DNA of 64,000 bases from Macquaria australasica (lineage: Eukaryota > Chordata > Actinopteri > Centrarchiformes > Percichthyidae): NCBI GenBank assembly GCA_005408345.1, contig SEMN01000637.1, positions 207,176 through 271,175 of the forward strand, written 5' to 3'. How positions within the stretch are numbered: position 1 is the stretch's first letter; each line of letters begins with the position of its first letter. The notes beneath the pieces were generated by a model. The model had not been told where the DNA came from. It saw only the letters and a program-made list of their open reading frames with translations, and did no database searches. Positions 31,252-43,335 of the stretch are shown piece after piece. The translations under genes were made by a program, and so were the position numbers.

Positions 31252-32397
31252 CATGCTTATTTCTGGAAAATGGTACCAAGGCAAGGACACACATGGAAGT
31301 CAAAGCAAAGTGATTCCCATCTGCCACTGCTTCAAACCAAGATGGGGGATGGGGGGATTGTCAACTGTGCATGCAGGGTGCTTGAGCAAGCCTGCAATAC
31401 ACAGGGTGTGTATTTTTGTTGACTGAGTCGTGCGGTTAGAGCTCTGAGAAATCGTGGGGTTTTTCTCAAGAAAAACCATCCAGCTTCGCCACAAAACAGT
31501 GATGCCAGACTCACCTCCTGCTGAGTAAATGTACAGTGGTGATGTGTCAGGGCAAAAGAAACCTCAAGAAAAAGATAGAAAATGCCTGCAGGGGCCTCCA
31601 CACCTCTTTGCACTCCAGATGCTGCCTTTCTCTCTCTTTCTTTTATTTTTCATCCTGTGTCTGCTATCAAGCCTGCTATTGTACATCATGCTACAATTCT
31701 TTATTCCTATTCAGGACTATGAAAGGTGGGGAAATTTAAAGTGTCCATCTTTGGGTAGCGCATATATTTTAATTTGACTGAGAGATGTATAAAAAAAACT
31801 GAGAGAAAACAACACGCCACCCAGATTAAAAATGAGCCAACTGACCAGTTTTTATAGCCTCCTGTCAGTCAGTGCCTCACTGGCAGAAACAACACTTTAT
31901 ATCTGCTGTCAGTCAATCAAACTAAATAACACTCACCAGGATAACTGTGCAGAGGGGGTGCATCACCTCCAGTGAACATGTCACCCTCGGTAGAATGCAG
32001 ATCACTCTGAGGCATACAAAAAGAGGAGCTACTGTATTTGAATATGATCAATTATTCTCTGCTGGCCTCCTTCTGTCAGCACTGGTAGCCTTCTGCTTGC
32101 CTTTCACCCAGTTTGTATGCCAAACAGACTCATGTAGCGCAGCGGCCCCACCTGTTGGAGAAAGGTGAGAACTGCACGCAGGGTGGCTCAGTGACCTGGC
32201 CAATGGAGCTGCTGTAAAGCTGCACAGCTGAGGTAAATGGAGGAACACAGTGAGCCTCATTTTCTGACAAATTGGTCCCCCTCTGCGCCGTCTCTGGAGT
32301 GCCTCGCTCACAAACACCTGCAGTGCTCACACCTGCAACACACACCCACACGTGCACGGCAACCTCGACAAGCACAGAAAGATGGAGTATGGTTGCA

Positions 32398-32430
<33 letters not shown>

Positions 32431-35274
32431 ACAGTACACTACGGACACACACATGCACGCCAAGCACTGCTTCCCTGCCAGTGAGTGTTTTGCTGGCGTG
32501 GCAATAAAAGGATATCAGAGTGAAGCAGTCTCAGCAGAATCAGAGGGTGGGGGTGAGGGGGGCTGCAGTGAGAGGGAATGCATTTCCAATACCAAACACA
32601 CTTGATCTCCAATGTGTATGTGCATGCAGCAGGCAGTCTGTATGCAGCCTGACTTAATGCATGCATATATGAATTCATATCAGTACAGACACACACACTT
32701 CCATATGCATGTGCACAGGCCTCTATGTTCCCTCCAACAGCCCTCCAGGCCCTTCATATATCACCAGGTGCCTCCATGCAGCCCAGAATACTGTATGAAA
32801 CTGGGACAGCCTGACTAATGGACGCAGCGTGACTTTGGCTGGTGCTGCTGGATGTATGGTGTCATACACAGAAACAGGATATAATGCATAGAACATGAGG
32901 GTGGGGCCGCAACCATCCACCATCCATCTTATCCTCTTTAATCTCTGTATTATGCAAACGTTGATATCCGTTTTTAGATGTGGACAGGAAATGTGGCCGT
33001 ATCAGCAGAGGATCTTTCTCTCACCTTTCTAAGATATAAAACACACACACCAGCTCAGCTACTTTAATGGCTCCATCTTTTATCCACAGTCTTTTTACTT
33101 CTGTATTGAACACACAATGCTGTCTCTTGCACTCCCCCATTTCCATACTCACTGTCCATTACTCCAGCCCAATAACGCCTCACCCGTTAAATCAAAATCA
33201 AATCAAATTGAACTTTATTACCAAAGACGGAAATTGACAGATAAAAAGGCATAAAGAGCATGGGTTCAGATCTAGCTCTTTGCATACGCTTTAAAATGGG
33301 TTAAAGTGTTAAAGTGAGGTGCAGAGAAAATGATGGCGGTAGAACAGACAGCACAGTCACGCCTCACTTTTGGGTATGCACAAAAATGGACCTTCACTGC
33401 CATCTGCTGTCCAAACTGTGCAACTGCTGTAAATTCACAATCAGGTTATGAGCGCAGTATTTCAGGGGAGATATTTGACTACAAGTCAGGACAACGTTCA
33501 AGATTGCTATTTGTCAATGTTCTCTGATGATGTTATGTGTCTGAGCCTAAGCCAAAGAGAATAATGGAAAGTGGAGATCCATTGCTGTCAAAATCTCTGT
33601 GATCATTGCAGTTTAATGTGTCATAAAGTGTTGCCTCAGAGTATCATGCGCGACTGACTGACCTCATTGGGGTCAGTCCTTTGAGCCTACCCTGACCTTT
33701 AAGTTCATAGTTTTACAGCCAGTCAGCTGAGCCAGGTAACACTGCAGCACACAGGTCAGCATAAACCCTGAAGCAGAATACAGCAGATACAGATACATGT
33801 GAACAGATAAGACTTAGTGATGGTTCTGCTATGGCAGTAGAAATGCAGCAGAAATCCTTTAAAGTATTTATTTCTGCTGCCTGTATAGGACATTTATTGA
33901 TTCCTGATTGAGTATTTAGATATGTTTGCATTATATTTAACAAAATGACCAAATATGATCTTCATAAAATGCACAATTCTTATATTTGTCATACAAATAA
34001 ATGATGTAAAAGCTGTATTCAGTCTCTGTAGCACTACGGGGTGATGAGAGTGTGTATTGACGACGAAGCTGTTCTAATGGGATTGGTCAAGGTGCTTTGA
34101 AAAGCCACTCAGCCCACACCCTGTGTAATCTAAGATATTACATTGTCAAATACTAATCATGGTGTTGTGATAGTCCTGAATGGGACACAAAGGATACATT
34201 TCTGAAGAGAAAATAATGGATCCTGGTCAGCACCAGTATGCTAAGATGCTATAGGCGTGGACTAGATCAGCTTTCCAAACAGTGTACATTGAAGTATGAA
34301 GTCTTTTGTCCATCAATAAACTTTTGCATCTTGCCATACGTTTCTGACAAGCCTGAAGTGTTTTCTCTCATATCATGCAGGATTTATAATGCTGCGATTT
34401 TAAAATACAGTTGCATTAGCATCAAGTGGATTACTGTTAACAAATAGTTTGTTTGGTGTTGTCCCAGGTTTGTCATCCTGTTTCCAGCATTCCTTCACTG
34501 CTGGGACTGAAACAGGACCCGAGAAGCCCTGAACAGGTGAGACAGTAAGTGCTGCAGGGGTCAACAGGGTCCGCCGTCTTGTCTTCAGCATGTCATGTTT
34601 GTGAAGTCAACCAAAACTACTTTCTGCCTGGAGTGGTGTCTATGCTGACATGTGGTCTACATAGGATTAGATTGTGTTTATTTCCTAGATACTGTGGTTC
34701 ATACTTGCATTTAAAAGTGATACATGGTTTAGCTCTCTGCAATAAGCAGCCACTGATGGGCTGTGAAATTCTGAGCTCATATCTCCAAGAGTTTACATCC
34801 AAGTTATGCACAAAACTAATCTCACAATCAGGAGCTCTTTCTTGATACATTGTAGCATTTACTGAGTGATTAATTATTGTTTTAAGGACTCAGACTTCTA
34901 GACTCTTTACATGTAGGCCTCCAACTTCAGGAAGGTCTGAAAATCTTTGTGATAAGCAAAGACAACCTCTAGTGTGTAAATGATACATGCTTTAAATGCC
35001 AGTTTAAATCTTCTGTAATTCACTAGTCAAGCCAAAAGCAGCAGGATGTTTTACTGCTGCTTCACAAACTGAAGTGTAGCTGTACCAACACAAGATTTCG
35101 TCATGTCACCTGGAGAAAACCTGTTCACCTACATGAACCCATAGCCTGTCATACTATAGGCTGTTTTTTGGAGCAAGTTAAAGTGAAATTCTGCTTCAAT
35201 ACCTTCAAATACAGAAAGCCAAATATTTTAAAAGGAAGACAAGAGTCAAACATCATGTCGGAACACATGTGCAC

Positions 35275-35280
35275 TTTATT
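35275..35280 (-). terminator. actb polyadenylation signal AATAAA
   Basis: AATAAA on the minus strand is followed by GTGCACATG, as in human ACTB (AATAAAAGTGCACA). Cleavage is expected near 35258, with GT-rich sequence beyond. Confidence 0.9.
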
Positions 35281-35570
35281 GGGATTGTTTAGTCAGTGTA
35301 CAGGTTGGCCCCACCGGTCTGGCACCCCATGTTACCCCATCACTTCGAGACCCCTTGCCCCACCACCCCGGGATGAAACCTCCAACAGGGCGAAGAAGAG
35401 GTCACGATTGGGTTTTGCATAACAAAACAAAAAAATTAACAGGACCAAGATTTTAAGGCTGAAAGTACAAAAAACCCAGACATAATTTACATACAAGCGA
35501 TACTACAACCAGGTTTAAGTATGCGCCAACCACTGGGCAGCCTTCACAGAGGCGAATACGTGTCTGAACA

Positions 35571-35628
35571 ATGCAGTTAACATTTGGAATCATGTGTCTG
35601 AACAATGCAGTTAACAAACATTTGGAAT
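35571..35628 (-). repeat. Tandem duplication in the actb 3' UTR
   Basis: The plus-strand unit TGTCTGAACAATGCAGTTAA is present at 35571 and 35595, each followed by CATTTGGAAT. The second copy has four extra bases. It duplicates part of the conserved GTCATTCCAAAT region. Confidence 0.9.
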
Positions 35629-35912
35629 GACTCAAAGAAAAACAAAATGTACATTTTTTTAAGTCCCCAGATGTAACTGCAGAACCCTGGGGTGCTTTCT
35701 TTTTTAACCTAGCCAAAAACATTACTGTCTCCTTCATCGTTCCAGTTTTTAAAATCCTGAGTCAAGCGCCAAAAATAACTGAAGCCATGCCAATGAGTTG
35801 GTCATCTAGGCTCTGCGCCTGAGTGTGTATGAGAAATGTGTGGTGTGGTTGTTTTGCACAGAGCTGAAGTTGTTGGGCGTTTGGTTGGGGAGGGGGAGGA
35901 GGAACAGTCTGT

Positions 35913-36056
35913 TTAGAAGCATTTGCGGTGGACGATGGAGGGGCCGGACTCATCGTACTCCTGCTTGCTGATCCACATCTGCTGGAAGGTGGACAGAGAG
36001 GCCAGGATGGAGCCTCCGATCCAGACAGAGTATTTACGCTCAGGTGGGGCAATGAT
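35913..36056 (-). CDS. actb: actb exon 6 coding part (codons 329-375 and TAA)
   Basis: After a TCCCTGCAG acceptor it encodes [20 protein letters not shown] to SIVHRKCF and stops with TAA. It is 144 bp, identical in length to the human exon. Confidence 0.97.
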   Translation of the reverse strand: MIAPPERKYSVWIGGSILASLSTFQQMWISKQEYDESGPSIVHRKCF

Positions 36057-38124
36057 CTGCAGGGAGACAAGAAAAAGCAACCCATTATTAGGATCCTAAA
36101 GCATTGTTTAAGTATACATTTCACTAATCCGAGACACCATCAAGCTGCAACAAAATGCCACTCTGCTGGCTCTGTAGGAAGTCAGCTTACCTTGATCTTC
36201 ATGGTGGATGGGGCCAGGGCTGTGATCTCCTTCTGCATCCTGTCAGCGATGCCGGGGTACATGGTGGTGCCTCCAGACAGCACAGTGTTGGCGTACAGGT
36301 CCTTACGGATGTCGACATCACACTTCATGATGCTGTTGTAGGTGGTCTCGTGGATTCCGCAGGACTCCATACCTGAGAGCAGATACAAAAAAAAAATAAA
36401 ATAAAAATCAGCAAGTTGAAGTGCAGGGTAACCATAAGTGTTTAGTAGTTTTGAGTATGTATAGCATGTTAGGGCTCAAGATGGGAAACATACCAAGGAA
36501 GGAAGGCTGGAAGAGGGCCTCTGGGCAACGGAACCTCTCATTGCCGATGGTGATGACCTGTCCGTCAGGCAGCTCGTAGCTCTTCTCCAGGGAGGAGGAG
36601 GAGGCAGCAGTGCCCATCTCCTGCTCGAAGTCCAGGGCGACATAGCACAGCTTCTCCTTGATGTCACGCACGATTTCCCTCTCGGCTGTGGTGGTGAAGG
36701 AGTAGCCACGCTCTGTCAGGATCTTCATGAGGTAGTCTGTGAGGTCGCGGCCGGCCAAGTCCAGACGCAGGATGGCGTGGGGCAGGGCGTAGCCCTCATA
36801 GATGGGCACTGTGTGGGTCACACCATCACCGGAGTCCATGACGATACCAGTGGTACGACCAGAGGCATACAGGGACAGCACAGCCTGGATGGCAACGTAC
36901 ATGGCAGGGGTGTTGAAGGTCTCGAACATGATCTGTAAAAATGAGGAGAGAACATTTAGCATCACAGCAAACAAAGGTCTTTAGCTTTTGTGGCCACTGC
37001 ACTCACTACATGCATTAGAGTGAGGCTAAGATTGAAGTTAGTAGAAAAAAGTGCAGAAAAACATCCCTTCACACTTGTGCATGTCAGATGTCTATTAGGT
37101 GCTGATCTACTGACTTAGCTAAAAAACAGACACAAGTGCAGATAAGGCACACAGTCAAGAGAGACCTGTTGATGATAGATCATCTTATAGGAGAGAGGTC
37201 CTGGAGGAGAGGGGAGGAAGGAGCAAGTGAGAATGGAATGGAGAAGGAAACTAAGAAGGAAGTGAGGCAACTAGTTTTGAACAGTCTCTTTAATGTGGTG
37301 TGTAGCTAAACTGGATATGCTAAACTCTGCATGTGCACAAGAGGGGGCGTGTACCTGGGTCATCTTCTCCCTGTTGGCTTTGGGGTTCAGAGGGGCCTCT
37401 GTGAGCAGGACAGGGTGCTCCTCAGGGGCAACTCTCAGCTCATTGTAGAAGGTGTGATGCCAGATCTTCTCCATGTCATCCCAGTTGGTCACAATACCGT
37501 GCTCGATGGGGTACTTCAGGGTCAGGATACCCCTCTTGCTCTGGGCTTCATCACCTACGTAGCTGTCCTTCTGGCCCATACCCACCATCACTCCCTGAAA
37601 AGAGATCAGACAGCTTGTTAAATGAGTAAACATGTATATGTAGGGTTTTCCAAATCTACTTAACATCTTGACTAATGTACTTGGGTCTAGGTAATATAAT
37701 GGGGTAAAAAGACAGTCTAAACTATACATTAAAATTTCATGGTGACTGTATATAAAAAAGTAGTCTCGCTGATGTAAAGCCCATTGACTGCGTAGCATTA
37801 ATTATAGCAAAAATCAAACCCATTTTCAGCTGGCATTCAAGAAATTCTGAAATAATTCATTAAGAATTAGCTTTAATTGCTTAGAATTATTTAATTTTGA
37901 TAGCAAGTGTATGCATTAAAATCCATAACAAATCTCATAATTAACCAATGCTTATTCAAATCAGCTGTGTGGCTTTATTTTGTTATTGATCAATCATTCA
38001 CCTGATGCCTGGGACGACCGACGATGGAGGGGAAGACAGCACGAGGGGCGTCGTCTCCGGCGAATCCGGCTTTGCACATACCGGATCCGTTGTCAACAAC
38101 CAGTGCGGCGATTTCATCTTCCAT
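35913..38124 (-). CDS. actb: Cytoplasmic beta-actin, complete, five coding exons
   Basis: Joining 38124-38002, 37594-37355, 36932-36494, 36372-36191 and 36056-35913 gives 375 codons plus stop. Exon lengths of 123 (coding), 240, 439, 182 and 144 bp equal those of human ACTB. The protein begins [20 protein letters not shown], the usual fish beta-actin N-terminus, has nucleotide-binding DNGSG and DSGDGVTH, the methylated His in [16 protein letters not shown], and ends SIVHRKCF. It polymerises into filaments for cell shape, motility and transport. The acidic N-terminus and the 3' UTR blocks exclude muscle alpha-actins. No damage is visible. Paralogue identity (actb1 or actb2) cannot be decided here; the tnrc18 neighbour argues for the copy orthologous to the human 7p22 locus. 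Confidence 0.98.
36191..36372 (-). CDS. actb: actb exon 5 (codons 268-328)
   Basis: This is 182 bp, [18 protein letters not shown] to STMKIK, with a GCTCTCAG acceptor and a GTAAGC donor. The Tyr in TTYNS and the Ala in ITALAPS differ from remembered zebrafish beta-actin (TTFNS, ITSLAPS); both are conservative. Confidence 0.97.
36494..36932 (-). CDS. actb: actb exon 4 (codons 122-268)
   Basis: This is 439 bp from [16 protein letters not shown] through [12 protein letters not shown] to FQPSFLG, leaving in phase 1. The acceptor is TTTTTACAG and the donor GTATGT. Confidence 0.97.
37355..37594 (-). CDS. actb: actb exon 3 (codons 42-121)
   Basis: This is 240 bp, [20 protein letters not shown] to REKMTQ, with a CTTTTCAG acceptor and a GTACAC donor. 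Confidence 0.97.
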
Positions 38125-38131
38125 GGCTGAA
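38002..38131 (-). CDS. actb: actb exon 2: 7 nt of 5' UTR and codons 1-41
   Basis: The acceptor CCCTCAACAG is followed by TTCAGCC and the ATG at 38124-38122. The exon ends with GRPRHQ at a GTGAAT donor in phase 0. The coding part is 123 bp. Confidence 0.96.
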
Positions 38132-39600
38132 CTGTTGAGGGAGAATAAAAGAAAGACACCGTTAAACACTCAAAGTCTCACATCCACCTTCCAACAACGC
38201 ACTTGGCGCTCTCACTTCCTGTGAACTACTAGCGGCAGTTCCCGGACTTAGCCGCTGGGTGGCGCTCGCCCCACATTCCGACCAAGCCAGACAAAAGGAA
38301 GCGGCGCTGCAGTCTGTTGTTACCATATAAGGACATGGTTCGGTTTTGAGCAGCTTTGCGTCTACCGGCGCCGTGGCGCGCGGCCAGAGCACATCAAGAA
38401 AAAGGAACAGTCGACATTATCGGACCCGGCGCCGCTCGACCACTCCCCCCGGTTGACTACGGTTAAACTTCCTCCGCTGCCCCTCCCTTTGTTGCTCAAT
38501 CGTACCAGTTTTAGAGAGACCACCAGAAAGCCTCGCTTCAATATCACTGCGTCACGTTCAAACTCGCCCGCTTCATTCATTGCATACGGCCCCATCTGAC
38601 GCGACCGCACACCATTACCGACAGTTCAACCCTTTATTCAAAGAAACGAACAAACTCTGGCATCAGTCTTTGGACACTGGCTTTTAAAAAGACGAGAAAA
38701 CAACCCAGAAGTTATATAATGAACTCATGAATGGCCACAAGACCTTGACTGATGCTCCATTTCCTGAAAGCCACGCCTTATCTGAGAGCGGATGACTTGT
38801 CACTCAGTTTCCCCTTTTCCTCGGGCAGGCTGACGAGACACGACTTCATACCAGAACCGGTCTGTTCAATTAAGCGATCAATCAATTAATGCCTTTTTTT
38901 TTTGCAGGCCTCGCATTCTTGAACCTTCTGTTCTGAGGAAGCCTTATATACGAGACACCCCGATGATAAAATGAAGCTTAAACACGACCAGGAAGTGTAC
39001 ACAAGTGTCCATGAAAATAAATAAATAAATAAATAATCTCGACTAAAGTGACCGTTACAAGTCTGAAGGGCGGTGTTAGCACGATGTGGCTAGGCTAACA
39101 TGCTAAAGTAGGTCACACCCCGCCGCATCGGGCGCACAAAGGGAGCAGCCGTGATCCAGACGACCTCAACTCAAAAGCCTGTCAAACTACCCTGCTGGGG
39201 GGGGGGGGACATAAGCCAACGCTGGAATAAAAAGCAAGTGTTGCACAACGACAGACCCAGTTTGACCGTTAACGGACACGGTAACGGTAACCATAAGCCG
39301 GCTACAGCCGAAAGCACCTGCGAGTCGCAGGTTCAGCGGTCTCTAGCCACCACCACTGCACAGTGTTACTTTTAGAAGAAACAAAGCACAAAACAGATCG
39401 TGGTTTCTATAACGAGCACCTTTTAATCATTCAATTAAATTAGCAGTACAGTCGGTGCACGGCAGGACAAAGAACCTCGTGGTCCCCGACATCTTTTACA
39501 AACAAAATGCATTGAAAAAAACCCCAACCGATTCAGTGTTTACTTGATAAATATTATTCTAAAAATAGAAATGTGTAATTAATGGTTTCTGTTTCCTTAC
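38132..39600 (-). other. actb intron 1
   Basis: The 1.47-kb first intron contains the CArG box, CpG-rich parts near 38220-38620, an (AAAT)n run at 39017-39036 and a G run at 39199-39209. No other gene is seen. Confidence 0.85.
38323..38332. promoter_or_regulatory. CArG box in actb intron 1
   Basis: CCATATAAGG is a perfect CC(A/T)6GG site. An intronic CArG enhancer in intron 1 is known for vertebrate beta-actin genes, so this is probably its counterpart. It lies about 190 bp upstream of exon 2 on the sense strand. Confidence 0.7.
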
Positions 39601-39690
39601 CTTTGGGTGGGGGGGCTTTTCGCTTTAAGGGAACCGGTTTCAGGCAAATGATATCCCGCACAAGCTGCGTGTGACGGCGCTCAGAGTGAG
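39601..39690 (-). other. actb: actb non-coding exon 1
   Basis: The minus strand ends CCCACCCAAAG before a GTAAGG donor at 39600. The TATA box at 39720-39714 places the start near 39690, giving an exon of about 90 nt. Splicing to 38131 removes a 1.47-kb first intron, as in other vertebrate beta-actin genes. The exact start is estimated. Confidence 0.8.
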
Positions 39691-39713
39691 TCTGCTGGCT
39701 GTGGGCGCGTGTG

Positions 39714-39783
39714 TTTTATACTGCGTCAGTTGCCCGGCTCTATCCATAAAAGGTAAACTTTCGGAATAGCGCCCTCTGATTGG
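39714..39783 (-). promoter_or_regulatory. actb core promoter: CCAAT, CArG and TATA boxes
   Basis: Read on the minus strand, CCAAT is at 39783-39779, the SRF site CCTTTTATGG at 39753-39744, and TATAAAA at 39720-39714. Order and spacing match the classic vertebrate beta-actin promoter, which is serum responsive through SRF. Confidence 0.92.
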
Positions 39784-39789
39784 TCCAGC

Positions 39790-40830
39790 GTCATGCACTG
39801 GGGCACGTCGCGTGCACACTGTGGTGCACTGGGCGCTCGCGATTTGAGAGAGAGAGAGAGAGAGGGAGAGAGGGAGGCGATAATAGCAAAGGATTGGAGA
39901 AAATAAAAGGGAAGGGACTGATGTTGTGAGGCCTAGTAAACCTAATCTCTTAATATACAGTTTTATATTCAGGCTAAATCATGTATAAACTTTCATAAGT
40001 GTGAAAATGTCTTCCCTGCACCATGCTCTGAGCAGTTACTTAGGCTATATGATAACCGAAAGAGCTTCGGTACCCCGGACTCCTCCCTGCGAAGGCTGCA
40101 AAGGCCCAAGACTTTTTCTTTTTCCAAAGGCTGTCCTCGCTCCCAGTTCTTCTCTTTAGATTAACACGACACCTTTTGATATTTCAGACATTACAGGTTG
40201 TGGAGGCAATGCTGATGTTGCTGTCCATTTTGAAGACCAGCTGTGAGCTCAGTGGGACTTATAATCACTGCATCACCAGGTCAAACACATGACATACATA
40301 ACACAAACAGGGTGGTGGAGCTGCCCTGCCACAGGCTGGGGAATGACCACTTATGTAGGCCACCCTTTCCCCATACTGCCAACGCTTGCTGATAATGTTA
40401 ATTTATTGATCAAGTATTTGTGCTGTGTGGCTACATGGTCTTGGGCTCCTCCTAAATATCCTGTCACTGGCTGCTGGCTACCCCTCTCTGCCTCTCTCTC
40501 TGCCTGAGATACAATAGTTTGACAAAGGTGTGTCGTTTCAGGAGAGGATGAGATTTGTTAGCATTCTCAGATAATAATACCCCTGAGACAATACGGCTGC
40601 CTTGTGAAAATTACAAAAAATAAATCACTAAAATACACGCTGTTTCAGGCACCTTTCAATCATGTGGGAAACACCTAGACTATTGTATGTCATTTTGACC
40701 CACAATGAAGCAGGAAGACTCACCCTGTATCATATAGACTATCAACACTCCCCGGCCTTCAGCTTAATCAATCAAACCCCTTTGTTTTACCTTTTGTACC
40801 TGCTCATATTCACCTTTATTAAATAAAACA

Positions 40831-40878
<48 letters not shown>

Positions 40879-43335
40879 TCCATTTCCAATTCCTGGTCCA
40901 CTTCATTATGGTAAGAGTGGACTTTTAAAATATTGGGGCTTTTCACCCTTTGCCTCATTCACATCCTGACTAATGAGGCCCATGTGACACTATCTCAGAC
41001 TTAAATCTTAAAGCTAGCCATGGGCCTGCAGCCTGGTGAAATTTCCATTCGGGATTTACTGCCATATTACGGTTCCATACACTATCAGACCATAGCCTTA
41101 TCGTAAATTATGCGCCCCACTTTTAAGCACTATCCTTTTTAATTTCTGTGAATTTCTTTTTTTATTCCCCCATCTTTCTCTACCCCTCTTTACCCCCACT
41201 CTCTCTCCTCTCTCCTCCATCCTCCTTTCATCTATCTTCTCCTTATTATACAACATCTGGCACACACTTTTATTCATTTTGTGCTTCTACACCATGAGTG
41301 TATACGTTAGTAGAATGGCCGGGCGGCCTCAGTGCCATTTAAAGCTGTAACTCAGCTGCCACTGAGACATGCAGCAACTTCTTCTCTTCCTCCTTTACCA
41401 CTTCCCCTTCCTCTCTCTCGGTTGCGTCAACTCATCTGTATTTTTTTCTTTCTTCTCTTCCTTGTCTTCATTCATGCTGCTCAATTGGCTTTAAATGGAC
41501 ATCATTGTCGTCCTCACATGGTTCATATGACCCCTTTAAATTAGCCATAACTCAGTGGCCGCGCAGTGTGAAACAGCTCTCTTTTAATATGCGGAAAGAT
41601 GGCGATGGCTTGTGTAACTAACTGCAGATTCTGAATTGTTAATCAGCACATTTCAGTTCTTACAGGCCATTTTTACAAACACAGTTTAAGTCTAGCCCTG
41701 CTGCCAGACTTAAATAATTATTCTGTGGTGATAAACATTTAATAAAAGGGAACAATAAGAGCAAGACTTGTCAATTAATCCATGTTAAGACAGAGTTTCT
41801 GACTCTCATGAAAGACTCTCTGCACAGTCTCATACAGATGCTGTTACAGGGTTTACGGATGGAAGGAAGGGTCAAAGGTCTACTGGGCCCACTTATTGAT
41901 TTACAGGCCTTAAATCTCATTGTTAAGGGTCAAACGACAAACCTCGCTTATCCCTGTCTGACCTAAAACTTGACTATTCATTTATATTTGTTTCCCTGGT
42001 GATAAAGTTGCATTTGTGTGATGAAGGAATGTGAAAAAAAAGGTGGGTCCAGGTGACGCTGTTAACAGAGATTTGAACAGAAACAAGCTGAGAGGATTGT
42101 TTCTCCATGTTGGTGCTGTAATGGTGTAAACAGGGATTGGCTGGGAACTGTTTAATCTGGCCTAAAGGGAGTAGTGAGTCATTGTTCTGGCCCAGCCTAC
42201 TTTGATTCAGGTGAAAAAGACTTAATGGCATGGCATGTTCTTCTTGATGAACTCATGAATAAAGAGTGAAACTAGAGTTCAAGTTTGTTTCTTTATCACC
42301 GTGTTAAATCAGTTGTCAGTCAGTTTAGGTAAGCAGGACTTTGGACATGCATTTACTTATCTATGTGTGTATATGGCTCACTGGTAGTAAATGAGAGGTC
42401 TCTGGTTAAGTGGTGTGTTGTCAACACTCTTCAGTGGGAATTTCTACTAGCAAAGTGCTTGGAATACTGTCCTGGGAAGACTCCTCTCATGTGTCATAAC
42501 GTGTGTGTGTGCGCGTGTGTGTGTGTGTGTGTGTGTCTTTACACCTTGGGTGCCAGTGAAATACAGGCTCTCTGAACCTGGACCTTGCTGCCAAGTAGCT
42601 CAGTGCAATAGAGTCACCTAATGAATTTCTTTCTGAGGATTTTTCATCCAGACAGTAGTTTATACACAGGCACTTGAGGTGTTGTGCATAATGACTATTA
42701 CTATGAGTGGTGGTTGTCTAAATAGACCACTTGTCTAACTAAGTGACACTTTAACGAGAGCAACAAGTGGAAGTTCAGGGCTTAAACCTGTCATTTAGAG
42801 TCAGGGAGAGTTAGGGAGCTCCTGAAAATGACTGTAATTTAGCTGTTAATGTCCTGTGGCCTTGGCAAAAACACCTTGTCTGTATGTTCCTACCAAAAGG
42901 CCATTCAGCAGCTTGACCCAGAGGCCGCTGGTGGAAGCGAACGTGGGGCCAGAGTCACGAGGTACAAAGGTTTTCAGCCAGGTGAATTGTTTAGCTGTTA
43001 ACCTTTCAATGCTTGTTGCTACCACTCATCTTTTTTTCCTATATGGCAGAGGGCTCAACCTGGAATATCATAACTCACACATGTCAGGGGTTGGCAGTAC
43101 TGACATGAACTGAACACAGTTACAATCCAGGATCCAGAATTTGGCCATAGGCTTCACATCCTTGTCTGTGTGACTCGCTCAGCAAGCTTTGTGTTTGAAG
43201 GCCACCCTGCACAAACAGCTTTTGTTGGTAAAGCACTGTTTGTGGGCCACACGACCACAAGTTTTTCCATGATGTAATAGTTTATTACTTTATTTAAAGC
43301 ATGCATCTTATTTATAATGTTCTGTCTCCAGTGCC
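39790..43335. other. Region upstream of actb without a gene
   Basis: It has a GA run at 39846-39866, the (CA)n at 40831, and a (GT)n at 42502-42537. Otherwise it is unique-looking AT-rich sequence; no exon with splice sites and a recognisable protein was found. Confidence 0.7.
40831..40875 (+). repeat. (CA)n microsatellite
   Basis: About 22 CA units in the region upstream of actb. Confidence 0.95.

Larger units (their letters stand above)
26905..35257. other. Intergenic region between tnrc18 and actb
   Basis: It holds the CpG-rich block, a SINE at 31085, and microsatellites: (TC)n(AC)n 30212-30287, (CA)n 30501-30526, (GT)n 30645-30668, (CA)n 32399-32429. A LINE/SINE tail-like stretch lies at 33187-33245 (AATCAAATCAAATTGAACTT). 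No leucine-rich-repeat or F-box coding sequence is visible. Small frames at 27563-28115 and 34549-34845 are not recognisable. Confidence 0.75.
35258..35912 (-). other. actb: actb 3' UTR with blocks conserved to human ACTB
   Basis: On the sense strand, 35800-35733 includes TTGGCATGGCTT, GCTTGACTCAGGAT and AAAAACTGGAACG. 35635-35608 includes GTCATTCCAAAT. 35310-35275 includes AACCTGTACACTGACT before the poly(A) signal. The same blocks in the same order occur in human ACTB mRNA. Such conservation implies roles in mRNA localisation, stability or miRNA control. Sequence right after the stop resembles the chicken zipcode. Confidence 0.9.

Noticed and set aside
34549..34845. 98-codon plus-strand frame resembling a LINE C-terminus
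   Set aside because: A vague likeness to non-LTR reverse transcriptase tails, but no motif firm enough to call.
37331..37621. Plus-strand frames overlapping actb exons
   Set aside because: Antisense shadows of the highly constrained actin coding sequence.
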